Assembly (NCBI RefSeq): GCF_001563265.1
Contig: NZ_CP005088.1
Location: forward strand, 11,939-75,938
Source of the DNA: Sphingobium sp. TKS
Lineage (GTDB): Bacteria; Pseudomonadota; Alphaproteobacteria; Sphingomonadales; Sphingomonadaceae
Length of the DNA stretch: 64,000 nucleotides
Direction: 5' to 3'
In this document: piece after piece, positions 28,496-37,003 of the stretch
Layout: each line of letters starts with the position of its first letter
Position numbering within the stretch: the stretch's first letter is position 1
Notes under the pieces: model-generated
What the model saw: only the letters and a program-made list of their open reading frames with translations
Told to the model about the DNA's origin: nothing
The model's database searches: none
Program-made: the position numbers and the translations under genes

Positions 28496-31400
28496 TTACC
28501 GGCTAAGGCCACGATCGCGGCCAATCCCAAGTTCGTGCGTCAACTGGTGGCTAAGGTCGCGCCCGCGCCCCATGCCCATCTCAAGCCCCAGCTCGCGCTC
28601 ACGGCCGCGCAGGATCGATTCCACCTGGGGATCGCGCTCAAGGCTTTTCGCCATGCCCGCCATTTCCTTGCCCGCCTTCTCGCGGCCCGTCATGTCGCCG
28701 GCGCGATAAAGCCGGTCACGGTCCTGGGAGAGCTGTTGCCAGCGTTCCACGAACCGATCGGCGCGCAAGTTCGGATCGGCCCGCACCTTGGCCTCCTGCG
28801 CCATCGCATCCATCATCGGGCCGCTGCGCCCCGCCGCCGCCTCATGGAGCAAGCCGGGTTCGCGCTGGAACGCCGATGCCATATCGCGCGAAGCCCCCGC
28901 CCTGATCTGGTCCAGCGCCTCGGTCGCGCGCTCGAGCGCGACCTTCTGATGCTCCAATACCGGCCCGCCCGATGCGCGGGCCTGCAACACCGCCTCGGCC
29001 GAACGCGAGGCCCGCTCGACCGCGCGCCGGAAATCATGGGTAAGGCCCTGCTCGGCACGCGCCGGGGCTTCCTTCGCCGGCGTCGGCGTGCGCGACGACA
29101 GTTTCAGCCCATCGAACATGCCCCGCTTGGGAGCCGCTTTTTCCTTCGCGCCCTGCGCTGGCTCGGCCGCCTTCGCCGGCTCGGCCGACAGCTTCAAGCC
29201 GTCGAACATGCCGCGCCGCGGCTGTCGCTCGGCCGCGGCCTTCGCATCCCCTGCGCCGCGGCCCTCGCCGATCTCGCGTGGGCGTGGATCTCCGCCCATC
29301 TGGCGCATGGTGCCAGCACGCGGGCCAAGAAGCTCCACACCCTTGCGCTCGGGCGCATCCGGCAATCGGATCTCGCCCGACAGACCGCGCCGATCGGCGA
29401 ACGATTGCGCCTCGGCGTCGCGGTCCCGATACATGGGATAATCCGACGCCATATCCTTCGCCCGCTCGCGCGACAGCGTGCGGACAAGCCGCCGATCGTC
29501 GGCGAAGTCGTCGCGGCCATAGTGGAGCTGCACGCCCTCACGGTGCCGCGACAGCGCCACATAGGCCGCATGGCGGTCCATCCCCGGCGTCGCCAGCACA
29601 TGCCCCTGATCGACCGTCACGCCCTGCGATTTGTGGATGGTCGCGGCATAGCCATGATCGACATGGGCATAGTCCTTGAGGTCGAACGCCACCTGTCGGC
29701 CATCATCGAGCCGCACCGCCATGCTGTCGGGCGACACGCGCTCGACCTTCCCCAGCGTGCCGTTCTTCACGCCTAGCCCGCGCTCGTTTTTCAGGAACAT
29801 GATGCGGTCGCCGGTCGCGAACTCGCGCGCGCCCCGCTCGGCCGAAATCCGCACGTCCTGCCCCAGCTCGCCGGCTTCGCGCAGCCGATCGCGCGCGGCC
29901 TGGTTCAAATCACGAACCTCGGCATTGGTGTGGGTGAGGATGATCCGCGTCTTTTCGGGATCGGCAAGCCGCTGCGCGTCCCATGTGTCGATCAGCTCGG
30001 CCCGCGCAGCCTCGCGCGTCTCGGCCGCGTGGACCATGCCATGCTCGGCATAGGCATGGATCGCCTCGCCGGTCCTGCCCGTCGCCAGCGCCCGCGTGGC
30101 GTCCTTCTGCCAGTCCTCATGCTGCCGGCGAACCTCGCTGATCTCGGCCGCGCCGTGGCGCTCGGCAAGGGACCGGAACGCCGCCCCGGCCTCGATCGCC
30201 TGCAACTGCTCGGGATCGCCGACAAGGACCACCTTCGCGCCGGCCCTTTCGGCCTCGGACAATACGCGCTCCATCTGGCGCGTGCCGATCATGCCCGCCT
30301 CGTCGATCACCAGCACGTCGCGCGGGCCTAGCAGCTCGCGGCCCTGGTCCCACTGATATTCCATGCTCGCGATCGTGCGGGACTGGATGCCGGAACCGCC
30401 CTCAAGCCCCTCGGCCGCGATGCCGGACAAGGCCGCGCCGCGCACCTGATAGCCGGCGCGCTCCCATTCGTCGCGCGCCACGCCCAACATGGTCGATTTG
30501 CCGGTGCCGGCATAGCCGACGACGATTGCCAGGTCGTTCTTGCCGGTGATATGCGCCAGGGCGTCCTTTTGCTGGCTTCCCAGCGCAAGGCTTCCACTCT
30601 CGGCGGTGTCTCGCCCCCCCATTTGAGACGCCGCCGAGAGACCATGCCCCGCCCGATCCGCAAGCCGATCGCCGGCCTGGCTCAACCGCTGCTCGGTGTC
30701 GATCATGTCGCGCGACGTGAACCGATCCTCGCCGCGCCCGTCCTTCCCCAGCGCCACCAGCTCGGGCGAGGTCCGCACCGCGCTCATCACCTGGTCGAAC
30801 TGATCCTTGCCGTCGCTGTGCCGGAACGCGAACTGCGCCAGGTCGCGCCGCGTGAACGTCGCCTGCTGGCGCGTGATCGCGTCCAGCGCGATCTCGGGCC
30901 GCGCAATGATCTTCTCGCCATTTTCGCGCGCGATCCGGGCATGGTCCTCGACCCGCTCGGCCTCAAGCCCTTGTTCGGGCATCCGCGATGCAGCCGGCCC
31001 GATCTTGTGTTGCGGCTCAAGGTCGATCCCCTGCGCCGCCAACGTGCGATGGTCGATCCGCGCGTCAATATCCAGCTCGGCAAGGCGCTGGTTCACATGG
31101 TCGGCCCACGCCTCGCGCCACTCCTTCAGGAGCGCCGTGCTGTTCCACTCGACTACCTTCTTGCCGAAGCCGTCCGGGCTGATTTCACGCATCGACAACA
31201 TGACATGCGCGTGCGGCTTGGGCTGGCCGTCCTTGCCCATGTCCCAATGCACATTGAGGTCGGCCACCATGCCGCGTTCGACGAACTGCTTTTCGACGAA
31301 CTCGCGGGCGAGCTGGACGCCCTGCTGCTGGTTCAGCTCGCGCGGAATCGAGAACTCGACTTCGCGGGCAAGTTGCGCGTCCTTGCGCTTCTCGCCGGCC

Positions 31401-31621
31401 TCCACCTCGTTCCACAAGGTCGCGCGATCGTTTAAACGCTCCGGCGCACCTTCGGGCAGCATGATTTCCGAATGGACGACGCCGGCCTTGTTCGAGAAAT
31501 CATGATCGCGCCCGAGTCGGTCATCGTGCAGCCGCTCCGCCGCACGATAGGCCGCGCTCGCAACGGCGCTCGATCCACTGGATCGGCCAATGACTTTCGC
31601 GGAGAAATGGTAGATTGCCAT
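28496..31621 (-). CDS. traA: TraA-like conjugative relaxase/helicase
   Basis: 1041 residues from the ATG at 31621 (MAIYHFSAKVIGRSSGSS), the standard MobA/MobL start; a longer frame upstream is not needed. The relaxase domain carries the catalytic N-terminal tyrosine region and the histidine cluster in HAHVMLSM. A RecD-like helicase domain follows with Walker A VVGYAGTGKSTML and DEAGMIGTRQ. The C-terminal third is charged and contains a near-repeat (RGMFDGLKLS twice). It nicks oriT and unwinds the plasmid for transfer, as TraA of Ti plasmids does. It is divergent from traC/traD/traG; a candidate oriT lies just upstream. Confidence 0.93.
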   Translation of the reverse strand: MAIYHFSAKVIGRSSGSSAVASAAYRAAERLHDDRLGRDHDFSNKAGVVHSEIMLPEGAPERLNDRATLWNEVEAGEKRKDAQLAREVEFSIPRELNQQQGVQLAREFVEKQFVERGMVADLNVHWDMGKDGQPKPHAHVMLSMREISPDGFGKKVVEWNSTALLKEWREAWADHVNQRLAELDIDARIDHRTLAAQGIDLEPQHKIGPAASRMPEQGLEAERVEDHARIARENGEKIIARPEIALDAITRQQATFTRRDLAQFAFRHSDGKDQFDQVMSAVRTSPELVALGKDGRGEDRFTSRDMIDTEQRLSQAGDRLADRAGHGLSAASQMGGRDTAESGSLALGSQQKDALAHITGKNDLAIVVGYAGTGKSTMLGVARDEWERAGYQVRGAALSGIAAEGLEGGSGIQSRTIASMEYQWDQGRELLGPRDVLVIDEAGMIGTRQMERVLSEAERAGAKVVLVGDPEQLQAIEAGAAFRSLAERHGAAEISEVRRQHEDWQKDATRALATGRTGEAIHAYAEHGMVHAAETREAARAELIDTWDAQRLADPEKTRIILTHTNAEVRDLNQAARDRLREAGELGQDVRISAERGAREFATGDRIMFLKNERGLGVKNGTLGKVERVSPDSMAVRLDDGRQVAFDLKDYAHVDHGYAATIHKSQGVTVDQGHVLATPGMDRHAAYVALSRHREGVQLHYGRDDFADDRRLVRTLSRERAKDMASDYPMYRDRDAEAQSFADRRGLSGEIRLPDAPERKGVELLGPRAGTMRQMGGDPRPREIGEGRGAGDAKAAAERQPRRGMFDGLKLSAEPAKAAEPAQGAKEKAAPKRGMFDGLKLSSRTPTPAKEAPARAEQGLTHDFRRAVERASRSAEAVLQARASGGPVLEHQKVALERATEALDQIRAGASRDMASAFQREPGLLHEAAAGRSGPMMDAMAQEAKVRADPNLRADRFVERWQQLSQDRDRLYRAGDMTGREKAGKEMAGMAKSLERDPQVESILRGRERELGLEMGMGRGRDLSHQLTHELGIGRDRGLSR

Positions 31622-31650
31622 GACGATACGAAACTTACCTTTCTTAGCGC

Positions 31651-31679
31651 AGGTCGGCAACGACCTATAAGCGCGCACT
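31651..31679. other. Candidate origin of transfer (oriT)
   Basis: Between the divergent traA and traC genes. An inverted repeat AGGTCG-gcaa-CGACCT (31651-31666) is directly followed by ATAAGCGCGCACT. This has the layout of RSF1010/Ti-type origins, where a hairpin precedes a nick site related to ATAA-GTGCGCCCT; 11 of 13 positions agree. The location next to the relaxase gene is also as expected. Confidence 0.55.
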
Positions 31680-31794
31680 CACCACTCACTGCCGTTCGCG
31701 TGATTGACTTCACCGTATTTCTGTTCGGAACCGCTGTCCTGCCAGCGCGATCATGCTACTGTGCGGCTTCTGTTCGACGGGCGCGAGGGAGAGA

Positions 31795-32103
31795 ATGATG
31801 CGAAAGACGCGCGACTATGACGCCGAATTGCGGGCACTGAGCGACAAGGCCAAGTCTATCAAGGCGAAGAAGATACAGCAACTCGGCGAGCTGGTGACGG
31901 GGACCGGGGCCGATGCGCTCGATCTGGACACGCTCGCCGGTGCGCTGCTCGCCGCCGTGGAATCGGCCGACGCGGAGGAAAGGGAGGCGTGGCGCTCGCG
32001 GGGCGCGGCCTTCTTTCAAGGACGCGGGCGCAAGGCTGGGCGACGCGCTGGCGGCAACGGCGAAGGCGGAAACCAAGCTGGCGCAGGCGAGGCACAGGGT
32101 TGA
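31795..32103 (+). CDS. traC: TraC/TraD-like conjugal transfer protein (first)
   Basis: About 102 residues from the ATG-ATG pair at 31795/31798, behind GAGGGAGAG. It begins MRKTRDYDAELRALSDKAKSIKAKKIQQLGELV, a coiled helix followed by a short hydrophobic helix, typical of the small relaxosome accessory proteins encoded next to traA. The frame loses coding character after about residue 85 and overlaps the region where the next protein's frame shows good codon bias, so its C terminus may be longer or shorter in the living protein. It likely helps TraA at oriT. Confidence 0.75.
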   Translation: MMRKTRDYDAELRALSDKAKSIKAKKIQQLGELVTGTGADALDLDTLAGALLAAVESADAEEREAWRSRGAAFFQGRGRKAGRRAGGNGEGGNQAGAGEAQG

Positions 32104-32140
32104 AGCCGCCAAGCGCCGCACCGATACGAGAGGATGGGTC

Positions 32141-32377
32141 GTGCAGCGTCGCGAACGCACCCGCCATCTCATAGAGCTGGGCGGCCTCGTCCAGAAAGCC
32201 GGGCTCGTCGAACTGACCGACGACGATCGAGCAACGCTCTATGGCGCGATGCTCGATCTGGCCGCCCGCGCGCAAGGCGATGGCAACGCCCTCGCGCTCT
32301 GGAAGCGGCGCGGCAAACGGGCCTTCGACGCGGAAGCGGAAGGACAGGACAACGCGGAAGGAAACGCCCATGACTGA
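32141..32377 (+). CDS. traD: TraD-like conjugal transfer protein (second)
   Basis: Starts at GTG 32141 with a GAGAGG ribosome site, giving 78 residues; in-frame starts further left (ATG 31913, GTG 31940) would overlap traC heavily, yet the frame keeps alphaproteobacterial codon bias from about 32020. RRERTRHLIELGGLVQKAGLVELTDDDRATLYGAML matches the TraD family of Ti-type transfer systems. Either a short internal start is used or traC and traD are expressed as an overlapping or frameshifted pair. It is a predicted relaxosome accessory protein. Confidence 0.75.
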   Translation: MQRRERTRHLIELGGLVQKAGLVELTDDDRATLYGAMLDLAARAQGDGNALALWKRRGKRAFDAEAEGQDNAEGNAHD

Positions 32378-32645
32378 CACGTCGCGCCTCTCCTGGCAGC
32401 TCCTGATGGTCGGACCGGGAATCGACCGGATCACCCCCGACATTCAGGACAAGCTCGCCTCGCTGCTCGATCTGCTTCCCGCCACCGCGACCATCAATGT
32501 CCAGACCGATGCCGGCTATGTCACCGTCTCGCGCGACTGGCCCAGTCACCGCATGGAAACCGTCGATAGCCTGGTGGACGAAATCGCCGCCGCTCCGGGC
32601 ATCACCCATATCGCGCTGCCGGCAAGCGAAGGACAGGAACCGTGA
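32370..32645 (+). CDS. Hypothetical protein in tra operon
   Basis: 91 residues from the ATG at 32370, behind GGAAGG, overlapping traD by 8 nt. Predicted alpha/beta, soluble (ATINVQTDAGYVTVSRDWPSH). No family recognised. Its stop overlaps the next gene by 4 nt (GTGA), so it is part of the tra transcript. Confidence 0.65.
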   Translation: MTDTSRLSWQLLMVGPGIDRITPDIQDKLASLLDLLPATATINVQTDAGYVTVSRDWPSHRMETVDSLVDEIAAAPGITHIALPASEGQEP

Positions 32646-32926
32646 CGCGCGCCCTCGACATCGGGGCGATCCGCGCCCAGGTCCGCGCGCTCGATTATGT
32701 GCGCGGCACCCCCGCCGAAGTCGCGATGTGGCGCGAAGGCGATGCCGAAGCCCGCGCCAATCTCGCGATCGAAGGCATGGACCTCGACGCCGACGAACAC
32801 GCCCTGTTCGACATGCTGCGCGCGGAAGCTGTCCCCCCTCCCCTCGCCACCGCGATCGTCCTCAAGCTGCTCGATCATCCCGACGCGGACCCGGCGCTGG
32901 CGATCACGCCGGCAACGATCGGATGA
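32642..32926 (+). CDS. Small VbhA-like protein in tra operon
   Basis: 94 residues from a GTG start. The stretch ARANLAIEGMDLDADEHALFDML resembles the short helical domain of VbhA-type antitoxins, which cover the active site of Fic toxins. No Fic gene follows; instead the next gene, overlapping by 4 nt, encodes a nucleotidyltransferase-HEPN fusion. It might be a specificity partner of that protein. The VbhA similarity is judged by eye and is weak. Confidence 0.5.
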   Translation: MTRALDIGAIRAQVRALDYVRGTPAEVAMWREGDAEARANLAIEGMDLDADEHALFDMLRAEAVPPPLATAIVLKLLDHPDADPALAITPATIG

Positions 32927-33858
32927 CGATGCGGGCCGATCTCGATCATCTTCCCGCCGCCAAGCGCCGCGAACTGGAACGGGTCGCCCGCGTCCTGTTC
33001 GATGAATTTGAGGATGCCGTCAAAACCAAGCTCTCCGACAAACGCAAGGGCGGCCGCATCCTCAAGCTGATCCTGTTCGGCTCCTACGCGCGCGGCGATT
33101 GGGTCGAGGATCGCGCCAGCGGCTACATCTCCGACTATGACCTTCTCGTCGTCGTCAACTCCGAGACCTTCACCGATCTGCAAACATGGTGGGCGGTCGC
33201 CGACGATCATCTGGTGCGCGAGCTGACCGTCACCCGCCATCTCTCAACGCCGGTCAATTTCATCGTCCATTCCCTGATGGACGTAAATGACCAGCTCGCG
33301 CGCGGCCGTCCCTTCTTTGCCGACATAGCCCGCGATGGCATTGCCCTCTACGAAGCGCCGGGACAGGGCCTCGCCATGCCGCGCCAGCTCGACGCGCAGG
33401 AACGCCACGCCGAAGCCCTGCGCCATCGCGACCATTGGTTCCCGCTCGCCGCGCACGCGCTCAAGCTCGCCCAGGACAGCATCGCCGACGGCGTGCCGCG
33501 CGATGCGGCGTTCATGCTGCACCAGGCCGTCGAGCGGGCTTACAATGCCGTGCTGCTCGTCCTGACGCTCTACGCGCCCAAATCGCACCGTCTCGGCATC
33601 CTGCGCTCGCTCGCCGAAAATCTAGACCCCCGGCTGATCGAAGCATGGCCGCGCGATACTCGCGCGGCCCGCCGCCATTTCGCACAGTTGCAGCGCGCCT
33701 ATGTCGAGGCCCGCTATTCCCACGCCTATGAAATCACCCCCGACGAACTGGCCTGGCTCGTCGAGCGCGTGAGGCATTTCCACACGATCGCCGCCGCGAT
33801 CTGCGCCGAACATCTCGCCACGATCGACACCAAAAACGACCCAGGAGGATTGCCATGA
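32923..33858 (+). CDS. Nucleotidyltransferase-HEPN fusion protein
   Basis: 311 residues from ATG 32923. The N-terminal domain is a minimal nucleotidyltransferase (GSYARGDWVED, then SDYDLLVVV, giving the G-S and D-x-D catalytic pattern). The C-terminal half is a HEPN helical domain (AFMLHQAVERAYNAVLLVL, later ARRHFAQLQRAYVEARYSH). Separate NT and HEPN proteins form toxin-antitoxin pairs in which the MNT antitoxin adenylylates the HEPN RNase; here both are fused, as in some plasmid-borne proteins. It overlaps its neighbours by 4 nt on both sides in the transfer operon. It may be a maintenance or defence factor; the activity is not proven. Confidence 0.8.
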   Translation: MTMRADLDHLPAAKRRELERVARVLFDEFEDAVKTKLSDKRKGGRILKLILFGSYARGDWVEDRASGYISDYDLLVVVNSETFTDLQTWWAVADDHLVRELTVTRHLSTPVNFIVHSLMDVNDQLARGRPFFADIARDGIALYEAPGQGLAMPRQLDAQERHAEALRHRDHWFPLAAHALKLAQDSIADGVPRDAAFMLHQAVERAYNAVLLVLTLYAPKSHRLGILRSLAENLDPRLIEAWPRDTRAARRHFAQLQRAYVEARYSHAYEITPDELAWLVERVRHFHTIAAAICAEHLATIDTKNDPGGLP

Positions 33859-34571
33859 AACCAGCCCTGTTCCTCACGCCCCTGCTCGGCCTCGCCGCCT
33901 GCACCCCCGCTGCGCCCGACCCTCGCGGTGTCGATCGCGACGAAACCGTGCTGACCGTCACCGGCACGGGGCGCGCCGAAGCCACCCCCGATCAGGCGTT
34001 GTTCACTGCCGGCCTGTCGAGCATCGCCGCCGACGCGCAGGCCGCCAGCGCCCGCAACGCGGAAACCATGAACAAGATCACCGCCGCGCTCGCCAGGCTC
34101 GACATTCCGGCGCGGGATATTCAGACCCGCAACCTCTCGGTCAACCGGATCGACTATGGCGCGAACAAGGGCCGCTATGAGGCCAGCAACAGCGTCGCCG
34201 TGCGGGTCCGCGACAACAAACGGGTGAGCGAAGCTCTCGCCGCCGTCACCGCTGCCGGGGCCAACATCGTCTCCGGCCCCAATCTCTCGGTCGCCGATCC
34301 CGAAAAGGCCAACCTCGGCGCTTATGGCACCGCCTACAAGGCCGCGCGCGCCAAGGCCGATGCCTATGCCGCCGCCGCCAACCTGCGCGTTACGCGCGTG
34401 CTGGCGATCAGCGATGGCGGCCAGGGCGGCTATATGCCGCAAATGGCCGACATGGAGGCCCGCATCGCCGCTCCCCCGACAGTCGTGCCACAGGCAGCGC
34501 CCCCGGTGATGGCGGGGACCAACATGAACATCGTGACCGTGCGGGTGGATTTCGCCCTGGCGGCGAAGTGA
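33855..34571 (+). CDS. SIMPL-domain (DUF541) lipoprotein
   Basis: 238 residues. A lipoprotein signal ends in the lipobox GLAAC with Cys16. The SIMPL domain follows (VLTVTGTGRAEATPDQALFTAGL near the start, VTVRVDFAL at the end), with the usual Ala-rich helices. SIMPL proteins are periplasmic or membrane-bound and of ill-defined function, some linked to oxidative stress. The start overlaps the NT-HEPN stop by 4 nt and traG follows 6 bp later, an unusual but apparently stable place inside a transfer operon. Confidence 0.85.
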   Translation: MKPALFLTPLLGLAACTPAAPDPRGVDRDETVLTVTGTGRAEATPDQALFTAGLSSIAADAQAASARNAETMNKITAALARLDIPARDIQTRNLSVNRIDYGANKGRYEASNSVAVRVRDNKRVSEALAAVTAAGANIVSGPNLSVADPEKANLGAYGTAYKAARAKADAYAAAANLRVTRVLAISDGGQGGYMPQMADMEARIAAPPTVVPQAAPPVMAGTNMNIVTVRVDFALAAK

Positions 34572-34577
34572 TCCGGC

Positions 34578-36239
34578 ATGGAATGGTTCCGCCAGCTCGG
34601 CCGCGCGATCCGCAACCTCGCCCGCCTCGCGCGCGAGCAACCGATTTGGGCGATCACGGCGCTGACCCTTAGCCCGCTCGCGCTCATCCGCCATCTGTTT
34701 CGCACCGCGATCCTGTTCCTGATCGTCGGCATCGTCCTGGCCGGCGGGATGCAATTCGTCCTCGCCTCCCTGCTCGGCCTGGCTCGCGATTCCAATCTCT
34801 ACCAGCTCGGCATGATGCTGACGTTCCTCGTCATCATCCTGGTCACGCTGCGCGCCCTCTTCCAACCGCTGATCCTGCGCTATGGTGGCCCTGCCGGCGA
34901 CGATACCCACGGCTCGGCCCGCTTCGCCACCGATCGCGAGACGCGCCCCCTCGCCCAAAATGGCGACGGCCTGCTGATCGGCCGCGACCGCAAATCGGGC
35001 AAGCCGCTGCGCTATGCCGGCCCCGCCCATCTGCTGACGATCGCGCCGACGCGCACCGGCAAGGGCGTGGGCACCATCATCCCCAACCTGCTCGACTATC
35101 CCGGCCCGGTCGTCTGCATCGACCCCAAGGGCGAGAACGCGCGTATCACCGCCCACTATCGCGCACGCTTCGGCCCGGTCCATGTCCTCGATCCCTTCGG
35201 CGTAACGGGCATGGTCGGGGCCGCGTTCAATCCATTGGATCGTATCGACCCTGCCGGCCTCGATCTCGCCGACGACTGCATGACGCTGGCCGACGCACTG
35301 GTCTATGACGCCCCCGGCGAAGCGGGCGAGGCGCATTGGAACGAGGAAGCCAAGGCGTTGATCGCCGGCCTGATCCTGCATATCGTTTGCCAGGAGCCGG
35401 CGGGCACACGAACCCTTGCCACGCTGCGCGACCGGCTCACCCTCGCTCCGCAAGCCTTCGCCGCCCAGCTCGAAGCCATGCAGGCGCAAGGCGGCCTCAC
35501 CGCCCGCGCCGCCAATCGCCACCTCGGCAAGTCCGATCGCGAAGCCGCTGGCGTGCTGTCGGCCGCGCAGCGCCATACCCATTTTCTCGACAGCCCGCGC
35601 ATGACGGCGGTGCTGGGGCACTCGGATTTCACGTTCGCCGATGTGAAGGCGCAGCCTACCAGCGTCTATCTGGTGCTGCCGCCCGATCGGCTCGCCACCT
35701 ATGCGCGCTGGCTGCGCCTGATGCTCGCGCAAGGGCTGACCGATCTCGCGCGCGCGCCGGCCTCCCCTGCCCGCTCCGTCCTGTTCCTGCTCGATGAGTT
35801 CGCCGCCCTCGGCCGCCTCGAACCCGTCGAGCGCGCTATGGGCCTCATGGCCGGCTACGGCATCCAGCTCTGGCCGATCCTGCAAGACGTTCACCAGCTC
35901 CGCGCGCTCTACGAGCGCCGCGCCGGCACCTTCCTGTCGAACGCCGGCGTCTTGCAGATATTCGGCGTCAACGATCACGACAGCGCCAAGCTCGTCTCCG
36001 ATCTGCTCGGCCAGGAAACGGTCGTGTTCGAGAGCATGAGCCGCGCGATCGACGCGGAAGAGACCGGCATATCGTTCGGATCGCAGCATGTCGGCCGCCC
36101 CTTGCTCACGCCCGATGAGGTCCGCACGCTGCGCGAGGATTTGCAGCTCCTGTTCCTCGCGGGGCAACGGCCGATCGTCGCCGCCAAGCTACGCTATTTC
36201 GCCGATCGCGAGTTCGCGGGGAAGTTCGACAAGGTGTAG
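34578..36239 (+). CDS. traG: TraG/VirD4-family type IV coupling protein
   Basis: 553 residues. Two membrane helices occur near the N terminus (about residues 45-95), then the Walker A APTRTGKGVGTIIPN, IDPKGENARIT, and a Walker B VLFLLDEFAALGRLEPVERA. The hexameric ATPase links the relaxosome to the transfer channel at the inner membrane. It is at the end of the traC-traD operon, as in Ti-like systems. The mating-pair (VirB-like) genes are not in this window, so they may lie elsewhere on the plasmid. Confidence 0.93.
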   Translation: MEWFRQLGRAIRNLARLAREQPIWAITALTLSPLALIRHLFRTAILFLIVGIVLAGGMQFVLASLLGLARDSNLYQLGMMLTFLVIILVTLRALFQPLILRYGGPAGDDTHGSARFATDRETRPLAQNGDGLLIGRDRKSGKPLRYAGPAHLLTIAPTRTGKGVGTIIPNLLDYPGPVVCIDPKGENARITAHYRARFGPVHVLDPFGVTGMVGAAFNPLDRIDPAGLDLADDCMTLADALVYDAPGEAGEAHWNEEAKALIAGLILHIVCQEPAGTRTLATLRDRLTLAPQAFAAQLEAMQAQGGLTARAANRHLGKSDREAAGVLSAAQRHTHFLDSPRMTAVLGHSDFTFADVKAQPTSVYLVLPPDRLATYARWLRLMLAQGLTDLARAPASPARSVLFLLDEFAALGRLEPVERAMGLMAGYGIQLWPILQDVHQLRALYERRAGTFLSNAGVLQIFGVNDHDSAKLVSDLLGQETVVFESMSRAIDAEETGISFGSQHVGRPLLTPDEVRTLREDLQLLFLAGQRPIVAAKLRYFADREFAGKFDKV

Positions 36240-36241
36240 AG

Positions 36242-36249
36242 CGTTTAAA
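36242..36249. promoter_or_regulatory. GTTTAAAC palindrome, candidate regulator site
   Basis: GTTTAAAC in the context GCGTTTAAACCGTCTCAAAC, between the traG stop and the start of the next gene, 28 bp before its ATG. The same core with a similar right flank occurs at 27335, 31430 and 63480. Confidence 0.45.
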
Positions 36250-36276
36250 CCGTCTCAAACACAAGGTATTTCGACC

Positions 36277-36738
36277 ATGCCTAATGAACGATTTGAGGAA
36301 TTTGCCGATCGATTCATGAAAAGCATCGGCGAGCCGGGCTGTGACCTACAAGCATTGGTCGATGAGCTGATAGAACTGCACGCTGTCGAGCGCGACGAAT
36401 TTAACCGTGTCCGCCTGATAAGTATGCACATTGCGTTGACCAACATCGCTGCCGAAGGCTTGGCCAAGGCACAAGCCCCAGGCTCTCAGATCATCGGCTT
36501 TCTGGCCGATAACCTTTCGACTTACCATCTCATGCTCCGCCAGGAGAGTTTGGTTGACGGGCAGATCGACAAGGCCGTGCTTTTGCGCGTGACCGAACGC
36601 GAAATCACCGCTGGCCGCATGAAGGGCAACGATCCTCTCCGGGCATTTGCCGAAGGCGGCGAGTATATTCGCGACAATCCGATGGAGGGCCTTTTCCACG
36701 CTGATCCATCGGCCGACGACAAACCCGTCCTGAATTGA
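36277..36738 (+). CDS. Hypothetical protein downstream of traG
   Basis: 153 residues, helical and soluble, with no recognised family (ELIELHAVERDEFNRVRLISMHIALTNIAAEGLAKA). Codon use is less GC-biased than in traG, so it may be a later arrival. A GTTTAAAC palindrome lies in front of the ATG. Confidence 0.6.
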   Translation: MPNERFEEFADRFMKSIGEPGCDLQALVDELIELHAVERDEFNRVRLISMHIALTNIAAEGLAKAQAPGSQIIGFLADNLSTYHLMLRQESLVDGQIDKAVLLRVTEREITAGRMKGNDPLRAFAEGGEYIRDNPMEGLFHADPSADDKPVLN

Positions 36739-37003
36739 AGCGATAGCACCACGCGCCACAGGGCGCGAATGTATAGGCGTATACAAATATACAAGTTCGC
36801 CGTCTGTTCGGCCTGGGCGTTGTTTAGCGGACTTTCCGCGCCCTCCCCTGCCGGTTCTTAGCGTAGGATTCCGCCCTCTCCCGCAACGATGATCGGGCCA
36901 GGTTCGCGAAATCGTTGTCTGGCGCACAAATCTTGAAGCTCGCCGCGCCGATCGCGGCCGCTCGGACCCGATGTTGCCGTTTTTCAGCCCTAGCGTCCAT
37001 AAA
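36739..37003. other. Gap between tra block and Tn3 remnant
   Basis: No gene recognised. It contains the inverted repeat TGTATA-ggcg-TATACA at 36770-36785. It ends with ATAAA (36999-37003), the pentamer that also follows the far end of the Tn3 transposon at 63205-63209. Confidence 0.5.

Noticed and set aside
32497..32922. Long rightward extension before the NT-HEPN gene
   Set aside because: It overlaps two small genes in other frames, is Arg/Pro-rich without any motif, and the NT domain begins just after ATG 32923.
33726..36167. Leftward frame of 813 codons opposite traG and the SIMPL gene
   Set aside because: It lies antisense to genes with clear domain motifs and shows no family motif; GC-rich codon bias leaves such shadows open.
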